Assembly (NCBI RefSeq): GCF_937890665.1 | Contig: NZ_CALADU010000055.1 | Span: forward strand, 1-21,092 | DNA: 21,092 nucleotides | Direction: 5' to 3' | Origin: an uncultured Subdoligranulum sp. | GTDB taxonomy: Bacteria > Bacillota_A > Clostridia > Oscillospirales > Ruminococcaceae | In this document: positions 15,120 through 21,092 of the stretch, one piece after another | Layout of the letters: the number at the start of each line of letters is the position of its first letter | Position numbering within the stretch: position 1 is the first letter of the stretch | Notes under the pieces: model-generated | Databases searched by the model: none | What the model was told of the DNA's origin: nothing | The model's input: the letters and a program-made list of their open reading frames with translations, nothing else | Program-made: the position numbers and the translations under genes

Positions 15120-15319
15120 TAGGATTCCCCCTCAATTGCATTGAGCATTTCCTGGATTTTTCCTTCTAATTCAGTCAACGCCGCCAAGAGGTTTTGTCTG
15201 GCAGCAGGTGAGATCGCTTCCAAATGTGCCATGGACTTTGTCCGGTCGATGGAGCTCATCCAGGAGGGGATCGTAAGAGTAAGTCCAGCAACTTCCGCAT
15301 CCGGGTCATAGGCGGGCAT
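15119..15319 (-). pseudogene. C-terminal tail of the ParB-like protein, displaced by a frameshift
   Basis: A 66-residue frame (MPAYDPDAEVAGLTLTIPSW and onward) ends in a helix, TELEGKIQEMLNAIEGES. It has no ribosome binding site and overlaps the end of the upstream ParB-like frame. Reading upstream in the same frame gives DDSAKPGTAAAEQPAIKT, a sensible linker, whereas the upstream gene in its own frame ends in low-complexity Arg/Ser/Pro residues. The simplest reading is that both belong to one protein split by a one-base deletion near 15360-15390. Re-initiation as a separate peptide is possible but less likely. Confidence 0.65.
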
Positions 15320-16062
15320 CGTCTTGATTGCCGGCTGCTCTGCCGCCGCTGTGCCGGGCTTGGCAGAATCGTCGGAATAAAGGCATCGTCTCGATTCACT
15401 GTAACGAGCGAAGGCATAGGGATTTTTTTACTAAGTGCTTTCAATTCTTTGGGTTCCATTTCTGATAGAGCAACGATATTTTCGAAAGAAATCTTATATG
15501 CCCCGGAAAGAATGTGCGGAACAAGTTCAGGAGCATTTTGTTCAATGGTATCTAATGCTGCACTGTATTTCGCATATTTCTGTACGGTTGCGCCGGACAC
15601 ATGATACTTCCTTCCCAGCCGGGCTGCTGTTCGCCGGCCACTCTCTTCATCTATTGGGCGGCCTCTCCCCACAGTAATGTTGGGGTTCGGACGGTACTGA
15701 TTATAGCCATTCCTATTTCGCTGTACTTTCTTTTCCGCTTCATATTGTTTCCCAATCAGATATTTCCTGGTTTCTTCTGAGATGTTGCGGCGCCCAAGTT
15801 GGTTCGCACAGATCCAGGCGATGGCAGCATCTCTGCTTGGAAAATCCAGCTCCTTGACTCCATAAGGAATGCGCATTTTATTGCATATTTCATAGCGATT
15901 ATGACCGTCGACGATGGTATCATTCCATGCGATGATATCTTCCCGGCATCCTTCCATGACCAGATTCAGCTCCAGCTGCCGGTATTCCTCCCGGCGAAGT
16001 GGACGAATCAAGTTTCTGAATTCTGGATCAATGTTAAGCTGCCTAAATGCTTTCTCTGTCAT
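15256..16062 (-). CDS. ParB-like / chromosome-partitioning-type DNA-binding protein, frameshifted near its end
   Basis: About 268 aa in this frame. Residues 1-90 form a ParB-like domain (LIRPLRREEYRQLELNLVME, then NDTIVDGHNRYEICNKMRI, where DGHNR is the core loop). A basic linker with GYNQYRPNPNITVGRGRP follows, then a helix-turn-helix (TAARLGRKYHVSGATVQKYA, about 147-166) and a helical domain (IVALSEMEPKELKAL). After RDDAFIPTI the frame degenerates to Arg/Ser/Pro-rich sequence, while the neighbouring frame continues the family-like tail. ATG 16062 has GGAGG 5 nt upstream and overlaps the previous gene by 20 nt. The DNA-binding core is intact, so partial function may remain. It may regulate or partition module 2. 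Confidence 0.82.
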   Translation of the reverse strand: MTEKAFRQLNIDPEFRNLIRPLRREEYRQLELNLVMEGCREDIIAWNDTIVDGHNRYEICNKMRIPYGVKELDFPSRDAAIAWICANQLGRRNISEETRKYLIGKQYEAEKKVQRNRNGYNQYRPNPNITVGRGRPIDEESGRRTAARLGRKYHVSGATVQKYAKYSAALDTIEQNAPELVPHILSGAYKISFENIVALSEMEPKELKALSKKIPMPSLVTVNRDDAFIPTILPSPAQRRQSSRQSRRCPPMTRMRKLLDLLLRSPPG

Positions 16063-16441
16063 GTAGCCTCCTGCGTTCCAGCTGTTTGACGGTTTTGAGG
16101 GAAAAATATGCGACCCGGTTGACTTGATCGATCTCACCGGTCAGCTGGTAATTAAATCTCAGGTCAAAGCCACCGAGCAGTTCGGAAAAGTTTTTTATAA
16201 GGATCGTACTATAGAATTCTATAGACTGCTGGGATGTGCTTGACATCCGAACCTTGTTTGCGGTCCCACCAGAAATAGGTTTATCCGATCCGAGAACGGC
16301 GATATACAGCTCTTCAGGGTTTACCAGGAATTGCACATACGCAGGATTCTTCAAGAGACGAATCGTTTGCCTGTGGATTCGAATCCGGTTTCGCGCAGGG
16401 TCCAGCGTTAAGTAAGCCTGCAATTGATTTTCATGATTCAT
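16043..16441 (-). CDS. Small protein, third copy of the recombinase-associated domain
   Basis: A 132-aa protein of unnamed family. Residues 17-118 (RNRIRIHRQTIRLL, YVQFLVNPEELYIAVLG, then LLGGFDLRFNYQLTGEI and AYFSLKTV) align by eye with the C-terminal domain of the recombinase at 17238-19118 and with the protein at 16431-17237. It lacks the preceding GDF...EFF segment of the other two. ATG 16441 has GGGAGG about 9 nt upstream and overlaps the previous gene by 11 nt; an upstream extension to 16555 would run through that gene and has no site. It is probably a DNA-binding or recombinase-partner module, by association only. Confidence 0.78.
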   Translation of the reverse strand: MNHENQLQAYLTLDPARNRIRIHRQTIRLLKNPAYVQFLVNPEELYIAVLGSDKPISGGTANKVRMSSTSQQSIEFYSTILIKNFSELLGGFDLRFNYQLTGEIDQVNRVAYFSLKTVKQLERRRLHDRESI

Positions 16442-17237
16442 GTCCTTGTCCTCCCAAAACGGACTTACTACCAGTATCAGAGGCAGCCTCGTCTGACTGC
16501 TCTGATGCAGCAGGAGCGATGTTATCGCGTAACCCATATACAGCATATCCTTCAAAAATGTCTACCTGCATAGATTTCTGGTGTTCCCGGAACGGGAGTC
16601 CAAACTGCGTCTTCCAGCCCTCCGGAAACACGGGAGTTCGAGAAGATTTTGGCTTCTGGCCGTCTTTTTGCACCCGCTGATACACTTCGGTCGCTGTGAG
16701 ATCAAATGCGATGAGCCACTCATCCTTGGCATGGATTATTCGCCCGAGGAGTTTATATCGATAGTCTAGATTCCAGCCCATCAGTGAAAACACTTTGGCG
16801 AAAAAAATCTTGCAGGTGATCTGTTTCGGTTTACGTCTGCCGGAGCCGTTGGTGCACCAGGCGCAGGCATCCCGATCTTCCGCTCGGCAGGGACGGATCG
16901 CCAGGATCCTGCTCTCCTGATTGACCAGTACCTGCACATAATCAACCTGTGGGAAGCGGTTCAGGCAGGCGGTATTTACATAAAATTTGTAGTTGTTGAA
17001 AGTTACAGACGGCTCATTAATATGGGCGAAGAACTCACGGCGTACTACTTGGTAGCCATCGTAGTTAAAGTCACCGGCCATCTCCAGGACCTCATCACTA
17101 CAGCTGTTTGCAGGAGAAACTGGCGGTTCCGCTTTTTCCAATTCAGCAGACGGAACAATATCCAAATGCCCGTCCTCCAGGGAACGAAGCATTCCGGCGA
17201 TTACGCCGCCGGCATTTTCCCGACTTTCTTCGAACAT
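16431..17237 (-). CDS. Stand-alone copy of the recombinase C-terminal domain
   Basis: A 268-aa protein. Residues 54-185 contain AGDFNYDGYQVVRREFF, FYVNTACLNRF, YVQVLVNQESRILAIRP and SLMGWNLDYRYKLLGRI, matching the recombinase C-terminus (GDFDMRGFEIARSEFF, VELLVNPVEMKFAVR, LFGWSPDLKYRIAG). Even the following FPEGWKTQFG...HQKS matches VPEEWIGSFG...HQQS. CAWC (residues 125-128) might hold a metal. The N-terminal ~50 residues and C-terminal ~40 are low-complexity and acidic. ATG follows directly after the recombinase stop (TAA-ATG) with GGAGGA 7 nt upstream. It is clearly a paralogue; the function is unknown, with a partner subunit of the recombinase the natural guess. Confidence 0.82.
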   Translation of the reverse strand: MFEESRENAGGVIAGMLRSLEDGHLDIVPSAELEKAEPPVSPANSCSDEVLEMAGDFNYDGYQVVRREFFAHINEPSVTFNNYKFYVNTACLNRFPQVDYVQVLVNQESRILAIRPCRAEDRDACAWCTNGSGRRKPKQITCKIFFAKVFSLMGWNLDYRYKLLGRIIHAKDEWLIAFDLTATEVYQRVQKDGQKPKSSRTPVFPEGWKTQFGLPFREHQKSMQVDIFEGYAVYGLRDNIAPAASEQSDEAASDTGSKSVLGGQGHES

Positions 17238-19118
17238 TTAGGATTCCTCCTTCACATGCTGACCGAGTTCCTGACAGATATAGTCACGCAGCACGTCAAA
17301 TCCTGTCACGCGGAGTTTTTGCCCGGTTTCATACAGCTGGCCCTCCATGCGGATTTTCCAGTCTTCCTCACTCTGATCGCAGACGGGCGGGAAAGACTGT
17401 TGGTGGAGGTAATATTGCTTGCCAAAAGAGCCGATCCACTCCTCCGGGACAGCTCGCACCCGTTTGCCGGAGACAGAAAGGGGCTGTACAGGCTCCTTTG
17501 CCTGTTCCGTGCTTTTTGGACCAGAAAGCAGATACGATTTAATAAACGCTTCCGCATCATTGACATCAAAAATATACGCAGATTCAGTTTCAGTTTGAAA
17601 CAGCGCTCCGGCAATCCGGTATTTTAAATCCGGACTCCAACCAAATAACTGAAAAAGCGTTTCTACATAGGCCGCACCGGCAATATCCCTGGGCTGATAC
17701 TTTCCGTCTGACAGCTTGGAAAATACGACTGCATTGCGGCTGTTTTTCGCCGCTGTACGGACGGCGAACTTCATCTCCACAGGGTTGACCAGCAGCTCCA
17801 CATGGTTGTCTTTCCCAAAAGACCGAACACATGTGGTGCTGAACTTGATTCTCTTATCTTGAAACAGTACATAGGGACGGTGATAATTATCAAAGAATTC
17901 ACTGCGGGCGATTTCAAAGCCTCTCATATCAAAATCTCCCGGAACCAATGTGATGCTCGAGGGCAGGGATGCATCCGCCTGCTGCTCATCGGGTGGATGG
18001 ATACTGGCGGACGCTTGGTAATAATCTGCCGGCTTGAATCCAGCCCAGCGGGGATTGATGGTCACGAACCCTCTGAGCAGGCCGCTGTCGATCACCCGCA
18101 GCTCCGGGAGGATGGAGCGGTTGCCATACTTGGAGTTGTTCAGAAGATGCTGAACCGCAATGAAATCATCTCTGGAAACAATGCCCTCGTGGTGGTTCCG
18201 GTAAAGGCTCTGGGGTCTGTCCCCCCGATTCTTTCTGGCCTTGTGGTTCAGATAGTTGGGGGTGAAGGTCTTCCGGGTCAGTACATCCCCGCAATGCCGC
18301 TCATTGCGAAGGACCTGGACAATGGAGTTGGATGTCCACTTGACATTTCCCAGATAAGTCTTTCGGCCCAGCTCGGTGAGCGCCGCCGCAATGTCGGAGG
18401 TGGAATATCCATACAGATACATATAGAAGATGAGTTTTACCGTGGGGGCTTCATCCGGGTTGACGACCAGGTTTCCATCTGCGTCGTGAGAATACCCCAG
18501 CAGTTTGGGCGTCAATGGCAGACCTCCGTCCAGCCGCATCCGCAAGGAGGTCTCCATGCTCCGGCTGCGGATGTGAGACTCCTCCTGAGCCATGGTGGCC
18601 TGAAACGAAAGCGCCATCTGGGAATCGTCTTTGAGGGAGAAGATACATTCGCTCTCAAAGAATACCCCGACAGGACTGGGCAGCTCCGCAAGCATTCGCA
18701 CCATGCTGATACAGTCCACCACATTCCGGGCAAAGCGAGACACGCTTTTGGTAATGATCATATCGATTTTCCCGCTGCGGCAATCGGCGATCATGCTGTT
18801 GAACTCGTCCCGATGAGCCAGAGAAGTCCCGCTGATGCCCTCATCCGCATAGATTTTGACCAATGTCCAGTTGGGATGATGCACAACAAAATCTTCATAG
18901 TATTTCTTTTGCAGCTCATAGGAGGAAGTCTGCTGGACATTGTCTGTGGAGACACGGGCATACACGGCGACCCGCTGCCTTATATCATTATCGTAATAGT
19001 CGATGGGCTTTTTAGCCGGAATGAATTCATAGTTCTCCGGGTCAACTTTTGTGTTGATACGCCGGCGGACCCGTTCTTTCCGTTCCGCAAGCTGTTTGCG
19101 TGTGGACTTGTCAATCAT
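17238..19118 (-). CDS. Large serine recombinase with an unusual C-terminal domain instead of a zinc ribbon
   Basis: A 626-aa protein. AVYARVSTDN carries nucleophile S57, followed by YADEGISGT and TKSVSRFARN with the catalytic arginines (123-132). The recombinase domain spans about 200-330 (PKLLGYSHDADG, VLRNERHCGD). After IDSGLLRGFVTINPRWAGF (343-361) the usual Cys4 zinc ribbon and coiled coil are missing. In their place is a domain (about 394-525) repeated in the next two genes. I chose ATG 19118 with GGAGGG 9 nt upstream; it overlaps the stop of the preceding dead resolvase-like gene by 8 nt. An ATG at 19145 is an alternative. It is the only catalytically complete recombinase of module 2. 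Confidence 0.92.
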   Translation of the reverse strand: MIDKSTRKQLAERKERVRRRINTKVDPENYEFIPAKKPIDYYDNDIRQRVAVYARVSTDNVQQTSSYELQKKYYEDFVVHHPNWTLVKIYADEGISGTSLAHRDEFNSMIADCRSGKIDMIITKSVSRFARNVVDCISMVRMLAELPSPVGVFFESECIFSLKDDSQMALSFQATMAQEESHIRSRSMETSLRMRLDGGLPLTPKLLGYSHDADGNLVVNPDEAPTVKLIFYMYLYGYSTSDIAAALTELGRKTYLGNVKWTSNSIVQVLRNERHCGDVLTRKTFTPNYLNHKARKNRGDRPQSLYRNHHEGIVSRDDFIAVQHLLNNSKYGNRSILPELRVIDSGLLRGFVTINPRWAGFKPADYYQASASIHPPDEQQADASLPSSITLVPGDFDMRGFEIARSEFFDNYHRPYVLFQDKRIKFSTTCVRSFGKDNHVELLVNPVEMKFAVRTAAKNSRNAVVFSKLSDGKYQPRDIAGAAYVETLFQLFGWSPDLKYRIAGALFQTETESAYIFDVNDAEAFIKSYLLSGPKSTEQAKEPVQPLSVSGKRVRAVPEEWIGSFGKQYYLHQQSFPPVCDQSEEDWKIRMEGQLYETGQKLRVTGFDVLRDYICQELGQHVKEES

Positions 19119-19716
19119 GCAGCATTTCCCTCCGGGGTTCGTCATCAGGGAGTATCTTCCAACCGGGATCTGGCAAAAAGTAGGGGTCGTGTAGATCCTC
19201 CTGGTAATAGGAAGCCAGCGTATAAATATCCTCCGAAACGAAGTAAACGCCCACTGGCTTTGGGAGTGCTGCCAAGAGGCGCGTACAGAAAGAGAGTTCG
19301 GAGAGCTTCTTCGAGATATTGCTTGCTTTCTGGGTAATGATCAGATTGACCTTTTCCTCGTAGCAGTCTTGAAGGAGCCTTGACCACTCCGGAGCGTTCT
19401 CCATATTGGGCGCAGTGCTGCCCTCGTCCACATAGAAACCGACAAACTTCCAGTTTGGGCAGAGAGCCAGTGTATCAAGAAATTGCTTTTTATGAGCTGA
19501 GAGATAGTCCTCATAGCGGGTCTGGTTGAAGTAGCGGATGTATACCGCCACACGGTAATGTGTTTTGGGAAGCGGGCGTTCCCGCTTGATTTCCTTTAAC
19601 CAGGCACGATGTTCCGCTAAAAGGGTGTTTCGTTCCGTCTCCCTTTCCAGCAGGAAATCAAATGAGGGCATAACTTCCTGCTCTGACTCTCTATTTTGAA
19701 CGGCCAGATCTGACAT
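19111..19716 (-). CDS. Resolvase-fold protein without catalytic residues
   Basis: A 201-aa protein that aligns by eye with the catalytic domain of the adjacent recombinase: VAVYIRYFNQ for VAVYARVSTD, FVGFYVDEGS for LVKIYADEGI, VNLIITQKASNISKK for IDMIITKSVSRFARN, and LLAALPKPVGVYFVSEDIYTL for MLAELPSPVGVFFESECIFSL. The nucleophile serine is replaced by F63 and both arginines of the SRFARN motif are lost, so it cannot cut DNA. There is no DNA-binding domain. The frame is intact and ATG 19716 has GGGGGAG about 6 nt upstream, so it appears maintained rather than decaying. Probable role: a regulatory dimer partner of the downstream recombinase, whose start overlaps its stop. Confidence 0.88.
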   Translation of the reverse strand: MSDLAVQNRESEQEVMPSFDFLLERETERNTLLAEHRAWLKEIKRERPLPKTHYRVAVYIRYFNQTRYEDYLSAHKKQFLDTLALCPNWKFVGFYVDEGSTAPNMENAPEWSRLLQDCYEEKVNLIITQKASNISKKLSELSFCTRLLAALPKPVGVYFVSEDIYTLASYYQEDLHDPYFLPDPGWKILPDDEPRREMLHD

Positions 19717-19778
19717 ATTTGCTCCCCCTGTGTTATTTCTCTTCCAGGCCATTATATAATCTGCAGACTAATAACAAA

Positions 19779-19814
19779 ATCGACCAGAAGTCAACACCTT
19801 GACTTCTGGTCGAT
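19779..19814. repeat. Perfect 16-bp inverted repeat (palindrome copy A)
   Basis: ATCGACCAGAAGTCAA (19779-19794), spacer CACC, TTGACTTCTGGTCGAT (19799-19814). It lies between the start of the dead resolvase gene and a separate terminator of the XRE gene. A related copy is at 20752-20788. A possible weak minus-strand -10 (TATAAT, about 19753-19758) follows towards the recombinase operon, so operator, attachment-site and terminator roles are all conceivable. Confidence 0.85.
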
Positions 19815-19820
19815 AGATGA

Positions 19821-19854
19821 GAAAAAAAGAAGCGAGCCGGCAATTCCAGCTCGC
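19821..19854 (-). terminator. Terminator of the minus-strand XRE gene
   Basis: GCGAGC (19832-19837) pairs with GCTCGC (19849-19854), with an inner GG/CC. On the minus strand the stem is followed by TTCTTTTTTTC. It begins 7 nt after the XRE stop. The plus strand also has a short T-run (19857-19861), so weak bidirectional action is possible. Confidence 0.78.
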
Positions 19855-19860
19855 AATTTT

Positions 19861-20220
19861 TCAGGTATTGTCATCCCGTCTGGCCATAGTGGATTTCAAC
19901 TCACGAACAATCTTCAGGATGGAATCCAGCTCCTTGGGAGAGCAGTCGGCCAGCAGCTCGTCAAACTCGCTCTGGTATAGGCTTCTCACCTCCGGCACAT
20001 CGGGCCGAAGAAGGGAATCAGCAGACACTTGCAGGGCTTCGATGATTCGGATAAAGGTTTCCAACTTCATGCTCGTCTTGCCTTTTTCGATATTGCTGAC
20101 ATGGGGCAGCGAGATATTGGCCTTTGCAGCAAGATCGGCCTGGCTCATCCGGCGATTGATCCGCGCATCTCGAATACGGGAGCCGACCAACTGGCTCTCG
20201 GTCAAATCATGTTCCGTCAT
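19861..20220 (-). CDS. XRE-family regulator A
   Basis: A 119-aa protein. The helix-turn-helix lies at about 12-68 (MSQADLAAKANISLPHVSNI, EKGKTSMKLETFIRIIEAL). The C-terminal helical tail, SEFDELLADCSPKELDSILK, resembles that of the divergent neighbour at 20361 (EEIALLLSDCSTYEMMILLD), so the two look paralogous. ATG 20220 has GAGGGGGG about 6 nt upstream. There is no peptidase domain. It faces regulator B across a 140-bp control region, an arrangement suited to mutual repression. It may control the recombinase operon to its left, the metallophosphoesterase operon to the right, or both. Confidence 0.9.
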   Translation of the reverse strand: MTEHDLTESQLVGSRIRDARINRRMSQADLAAKANISLPHVSNIEKGKTSMKLETFIRIIEALQVSADSLLRPDVPEVRSLYQSEFDELLADCSPKELDSILKIVRELKSTMARRDDNT

Positions 20221-20268
20221 CGGCTTCCCCCCTCAAATATATTCTCCAGATTATCTATTTCTAAGAGT

Positions 20269-20294
20269 ATATCAACTTGGGGTGAAATTGATAT
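20269..20294. promoter_or_regulatory. Operator-like inverted repeat between the XRE genes
   Basis: ATATCAA (20269-20275), 12-nt spacer, TTGATAT (20288-20294). The right half is the -35 of the rightward promoter. ATCAACT (20272-20278) and AGTTGAT (20302-20308) add a second, overlapping inverted pair. This is a likely binding site for one or both XRE regulators. Confidence 0.65.
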
Positions 20295-20316
20295 AAGGTC
20301 GAGTTGATGATATAAT
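20288..20316 (+). promoter_or_regulatory. Promoter of XRE regulator B
   Basis: TTGATA (20288-20293), 17-nt spacer, TATAAT (20311-20316): near-consensus, with a predicted start about 20323 and the gene at 20361. It overlaps the operator-like repeat, so it should be regulated. I could not find an equally good minus-strand promoter for regulator A in the same region. Confidence 0.82.
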
Positions 20317-20360
20317 CTAAACACTATAATAAGACTGCAAAATTTTTTGGAGGTCTTATT

Positions 20361-20738
20361 ATGAGCCTGAACTACAAAGTCATTGGAAAACACATCCGTG
20401 AAGTCCGTCAGCGCAACCACCTTTCGCAAGCGATGCTCTCTGAACTGGTGGATAAAACGCCATCTTACATCAGCTACATAGAGAGCGGGATCAAGAGCAT
20501 GAGCCTTGACACCTTTGTGCTTATCGCCAATGCTTTGGGCGTATCTCCCGACCGGCTTTTGATGGAGCAAATCATCAGCACTGAACGGTGCGCCAGCGAA
20601 GAAATCGCCCTGCTCCTTTCGGATTGCAGTACCTATGAGATGATGATTCTCCTGGATGTTATAAAATCGCTGAAAGCCTCCTTGAAAGAGCATCAAGGCA
20701 GATACGGTAAACCAGATAACTTTGATTTTACCGTCTGA
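20361..20738 (+). CDS. XRE-family regulator B
   Basis: A 125-aa protein with a helix-turn-helix at about 8-66 (IREVRQRNHLSQAMLSELVD, TPSYISYIESGIKSMSL), then LLMEQII and a C-terminal helical tail similar to regulator A. GGAGGT lies 6 nt before the ATG and a near-consensus promoter about 45 nt upstream. Diverging from regulator A, it is part of a two-repressor control unit. The palindrome copy B begins 14 nt after its stop. No ImmA-type partner is visible nearby in this window, in contrast to module 1. Confidence 0.9.
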   Translation: MSLNYKVIGKHIREVRQRNHLSQAMLSELVDKTPSYISYIESGIKSMSLDTFVLIANALGVSPDRLLMEQIISTERCASEEIALLLSDCSTYEMMILLDVIKSLKASLKEHQGRYGKPDNFDFTV

Positions 20739-20751
20739 ACCTGAGAAAGCA

Positions 20752-20788
20752 ATCAACCGGAAGTCACGAGCATTGACTGCCGGTCGAT
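20752..20788. repeat. Imperfect 16-bp inverted repeat (palindrome copy B)
   Basis: ATCAACCGGAAGTCAC (20752-20767), 5-nt spacer, TTGACTGCCGGTCGAT (20773-20788); 13 of 16 positions pair. It differs from copy A at three positions in the left arm and two in the right. The two copies lie just outside the two XRE genes, about 970 bp apart. No T-run follows, so it is unlikely to be a simple terminator. Confidence 0.75.
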
Positions 20789-20802
20789 CTATGCCAGTAA
20801 AG

Positions 20803-20840
20803 GTGGATATATTTTTGGAACAGTGGATATGTTTTTGGAA
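20803..20840 (+). repeat. Tandem direct repeat, 18-nt unit at 20-nt spacing
   Basis: GTGGATATATTTTTGGAA (20803-20820) and GTGGATATGTTTTTGGAA (20823-20840), 17 of 18 identical. The two-turn spacing places both on the same face of the helix, upstream of the next gene's -10, as for an activator or repressor dimer site. Confidence 0.75.
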
Positions 20841-20865
20841 AGTCCCGGATATGGGTCTTCCGAGT

Positions 20866-20874
20866 TGGTATAAT
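20866..20874 (+). promoter_or_regulatory. Extended -10 promoter of the metallophosphoesterase gene
   Basis: TGG followed by TATAAT (20866-20874) is an extended -10; no good -35 is present, so activation by a factor bound to the repeats just upstream (20803-20840) is plausible. The gene begins 25 nt further on. Confidence 0.5.
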
Positions 20875-20898
20875 GAGAAAAGAAAGGTGGAATGACCA

Positions 20899-21092
20899 AT
20901 GATCTATTACACGGGTGATATCCACGGAGACCCCTATGAGGTCATACAGTTTTGCGACAGCAAGAAGCTGACAGAGCAGGATACTCTGGTTCTGCTTGGA
21001 GATGTAGGAGCGAACTACTACCGAAACCGGCGAGACACAGAGATGAAGAGAGTTCTTGCCGCCGTAAAGCCGACGATGCTCTGCATCCACGG
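20899..21092 (+). CDS. Calcineurin-like metallophosphoesterase, N-terminal part
   Basis: Sixty-four codons are visible before the window ends. YTGDIHGD (residues 4-11) is the first metal-binding motif (D7, H9), and LLGDVGAN (32-39) is the second (D35), with Asn in the expected catalytic place. CIH at the edge begins the third, probably the IHGN box. These three blocks define the superfamily of Ser/Thr phosphatases, nucleases and cyclic-nucleotide or Ap4A hydrolases. AAGGTGG lies 8 nt upstream of the ATG. Related short phosphoesterases occur in Clostridial mobile elements. Substrate cannot be assigned from this fragment. Confidence 0.88.
   Translation, partial: MIYYTGDIHGDPYEVIQFCDSKKLTEQDTLVLLGDVGANYYRNRRDTEMKRVLAAVKPTMLCIH

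Noticed and set aside
17802..19337. A 511-codon open frame on the plus strand
   Set aside because: It is antisense to the module 2 recombinase and its partner, and shows no recognisable motif or ribosome binding site.

Overview
The window looks like gut-type Clostridia (Firmicutes, probably Oscillospirales). This is inferred from roughly balanced base composition, strong AGGAGG-type ribosome binding sites, tightly overlapping genes, and the style of the proteins: a YfcC-type carrier, multi-gene large serine recombinase clusters, ImmA/IrrE proteases and HipBA. No rRNA, tRNA or CRISPR array was seen.

Layout. (1) 1-2830: ordinary-looking metabolic operon on the minus strand, made of a YfcC-family carrier, an M20 amidohydrolase/peptidase and the start of a third gene that leaves the window. 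A 14-bp minus-strand terminator (2832-2868) separates it from what follows. (2) About 2870-12560: mobile-element module 1. A divergent control region (6020-6221) carries four ACACGAA-N6-TTCGTGT operators and a perfect-consensus rightward promoter. Leftward lie a CI-like repressor, an ImmA protease, an unknown protein and a Y-family DNA polymerase. Rightward lie a small protein, a second ImmA-like protease, a zinc-ribbon protein, a structured RNA leader, a sigma-region-4-like protein, a SHOCT-like fragment and three large serine recombinase genes, the middle one without a catalytic domain. (3) 12560-14250: hipBA with its own promoter and terminator, lying between two recombinase modules. (4) 14250-19716: module 2 on the minus strand, a compact overlapping operon. 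In transcription order it holds a serine-less resolvase-fold protein, a large serine recombinase with an unusual C-terminal domain, two proteins that repeat that domain, a frameshifted ParB-like protein and a second ParB-like protein. (5) 19750-21092: two divergent, apparently paralogous XRE regulators bracketed by two related ~36-bp palindromes, then the start of a metallophosphoesterase gene.

How it may work. In module 1 the repressor lacks a LexA-type self-cleavage domain, so ImmA-type proteolysis (as known for ICEBs1 ImmR/ImmA) is the likely induction route. Derepression of the rightward promoter would express the second protease, the sigma-like factor and perhaps the recombinases. Between the zinc-ribbon and sigma-like genes the sequence can form a nested RNA with a mutually exclusive alternative pairing, followed by a long hairpin that buries the next Shine-Dalgarno. 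I consider this the best candidate for an undescribed regulatory device. In module 2 the most unusual points are the catalytically dead resolvase-like protein coupled to an intact recombinase and a three-copy domain shared by consecutive genes.
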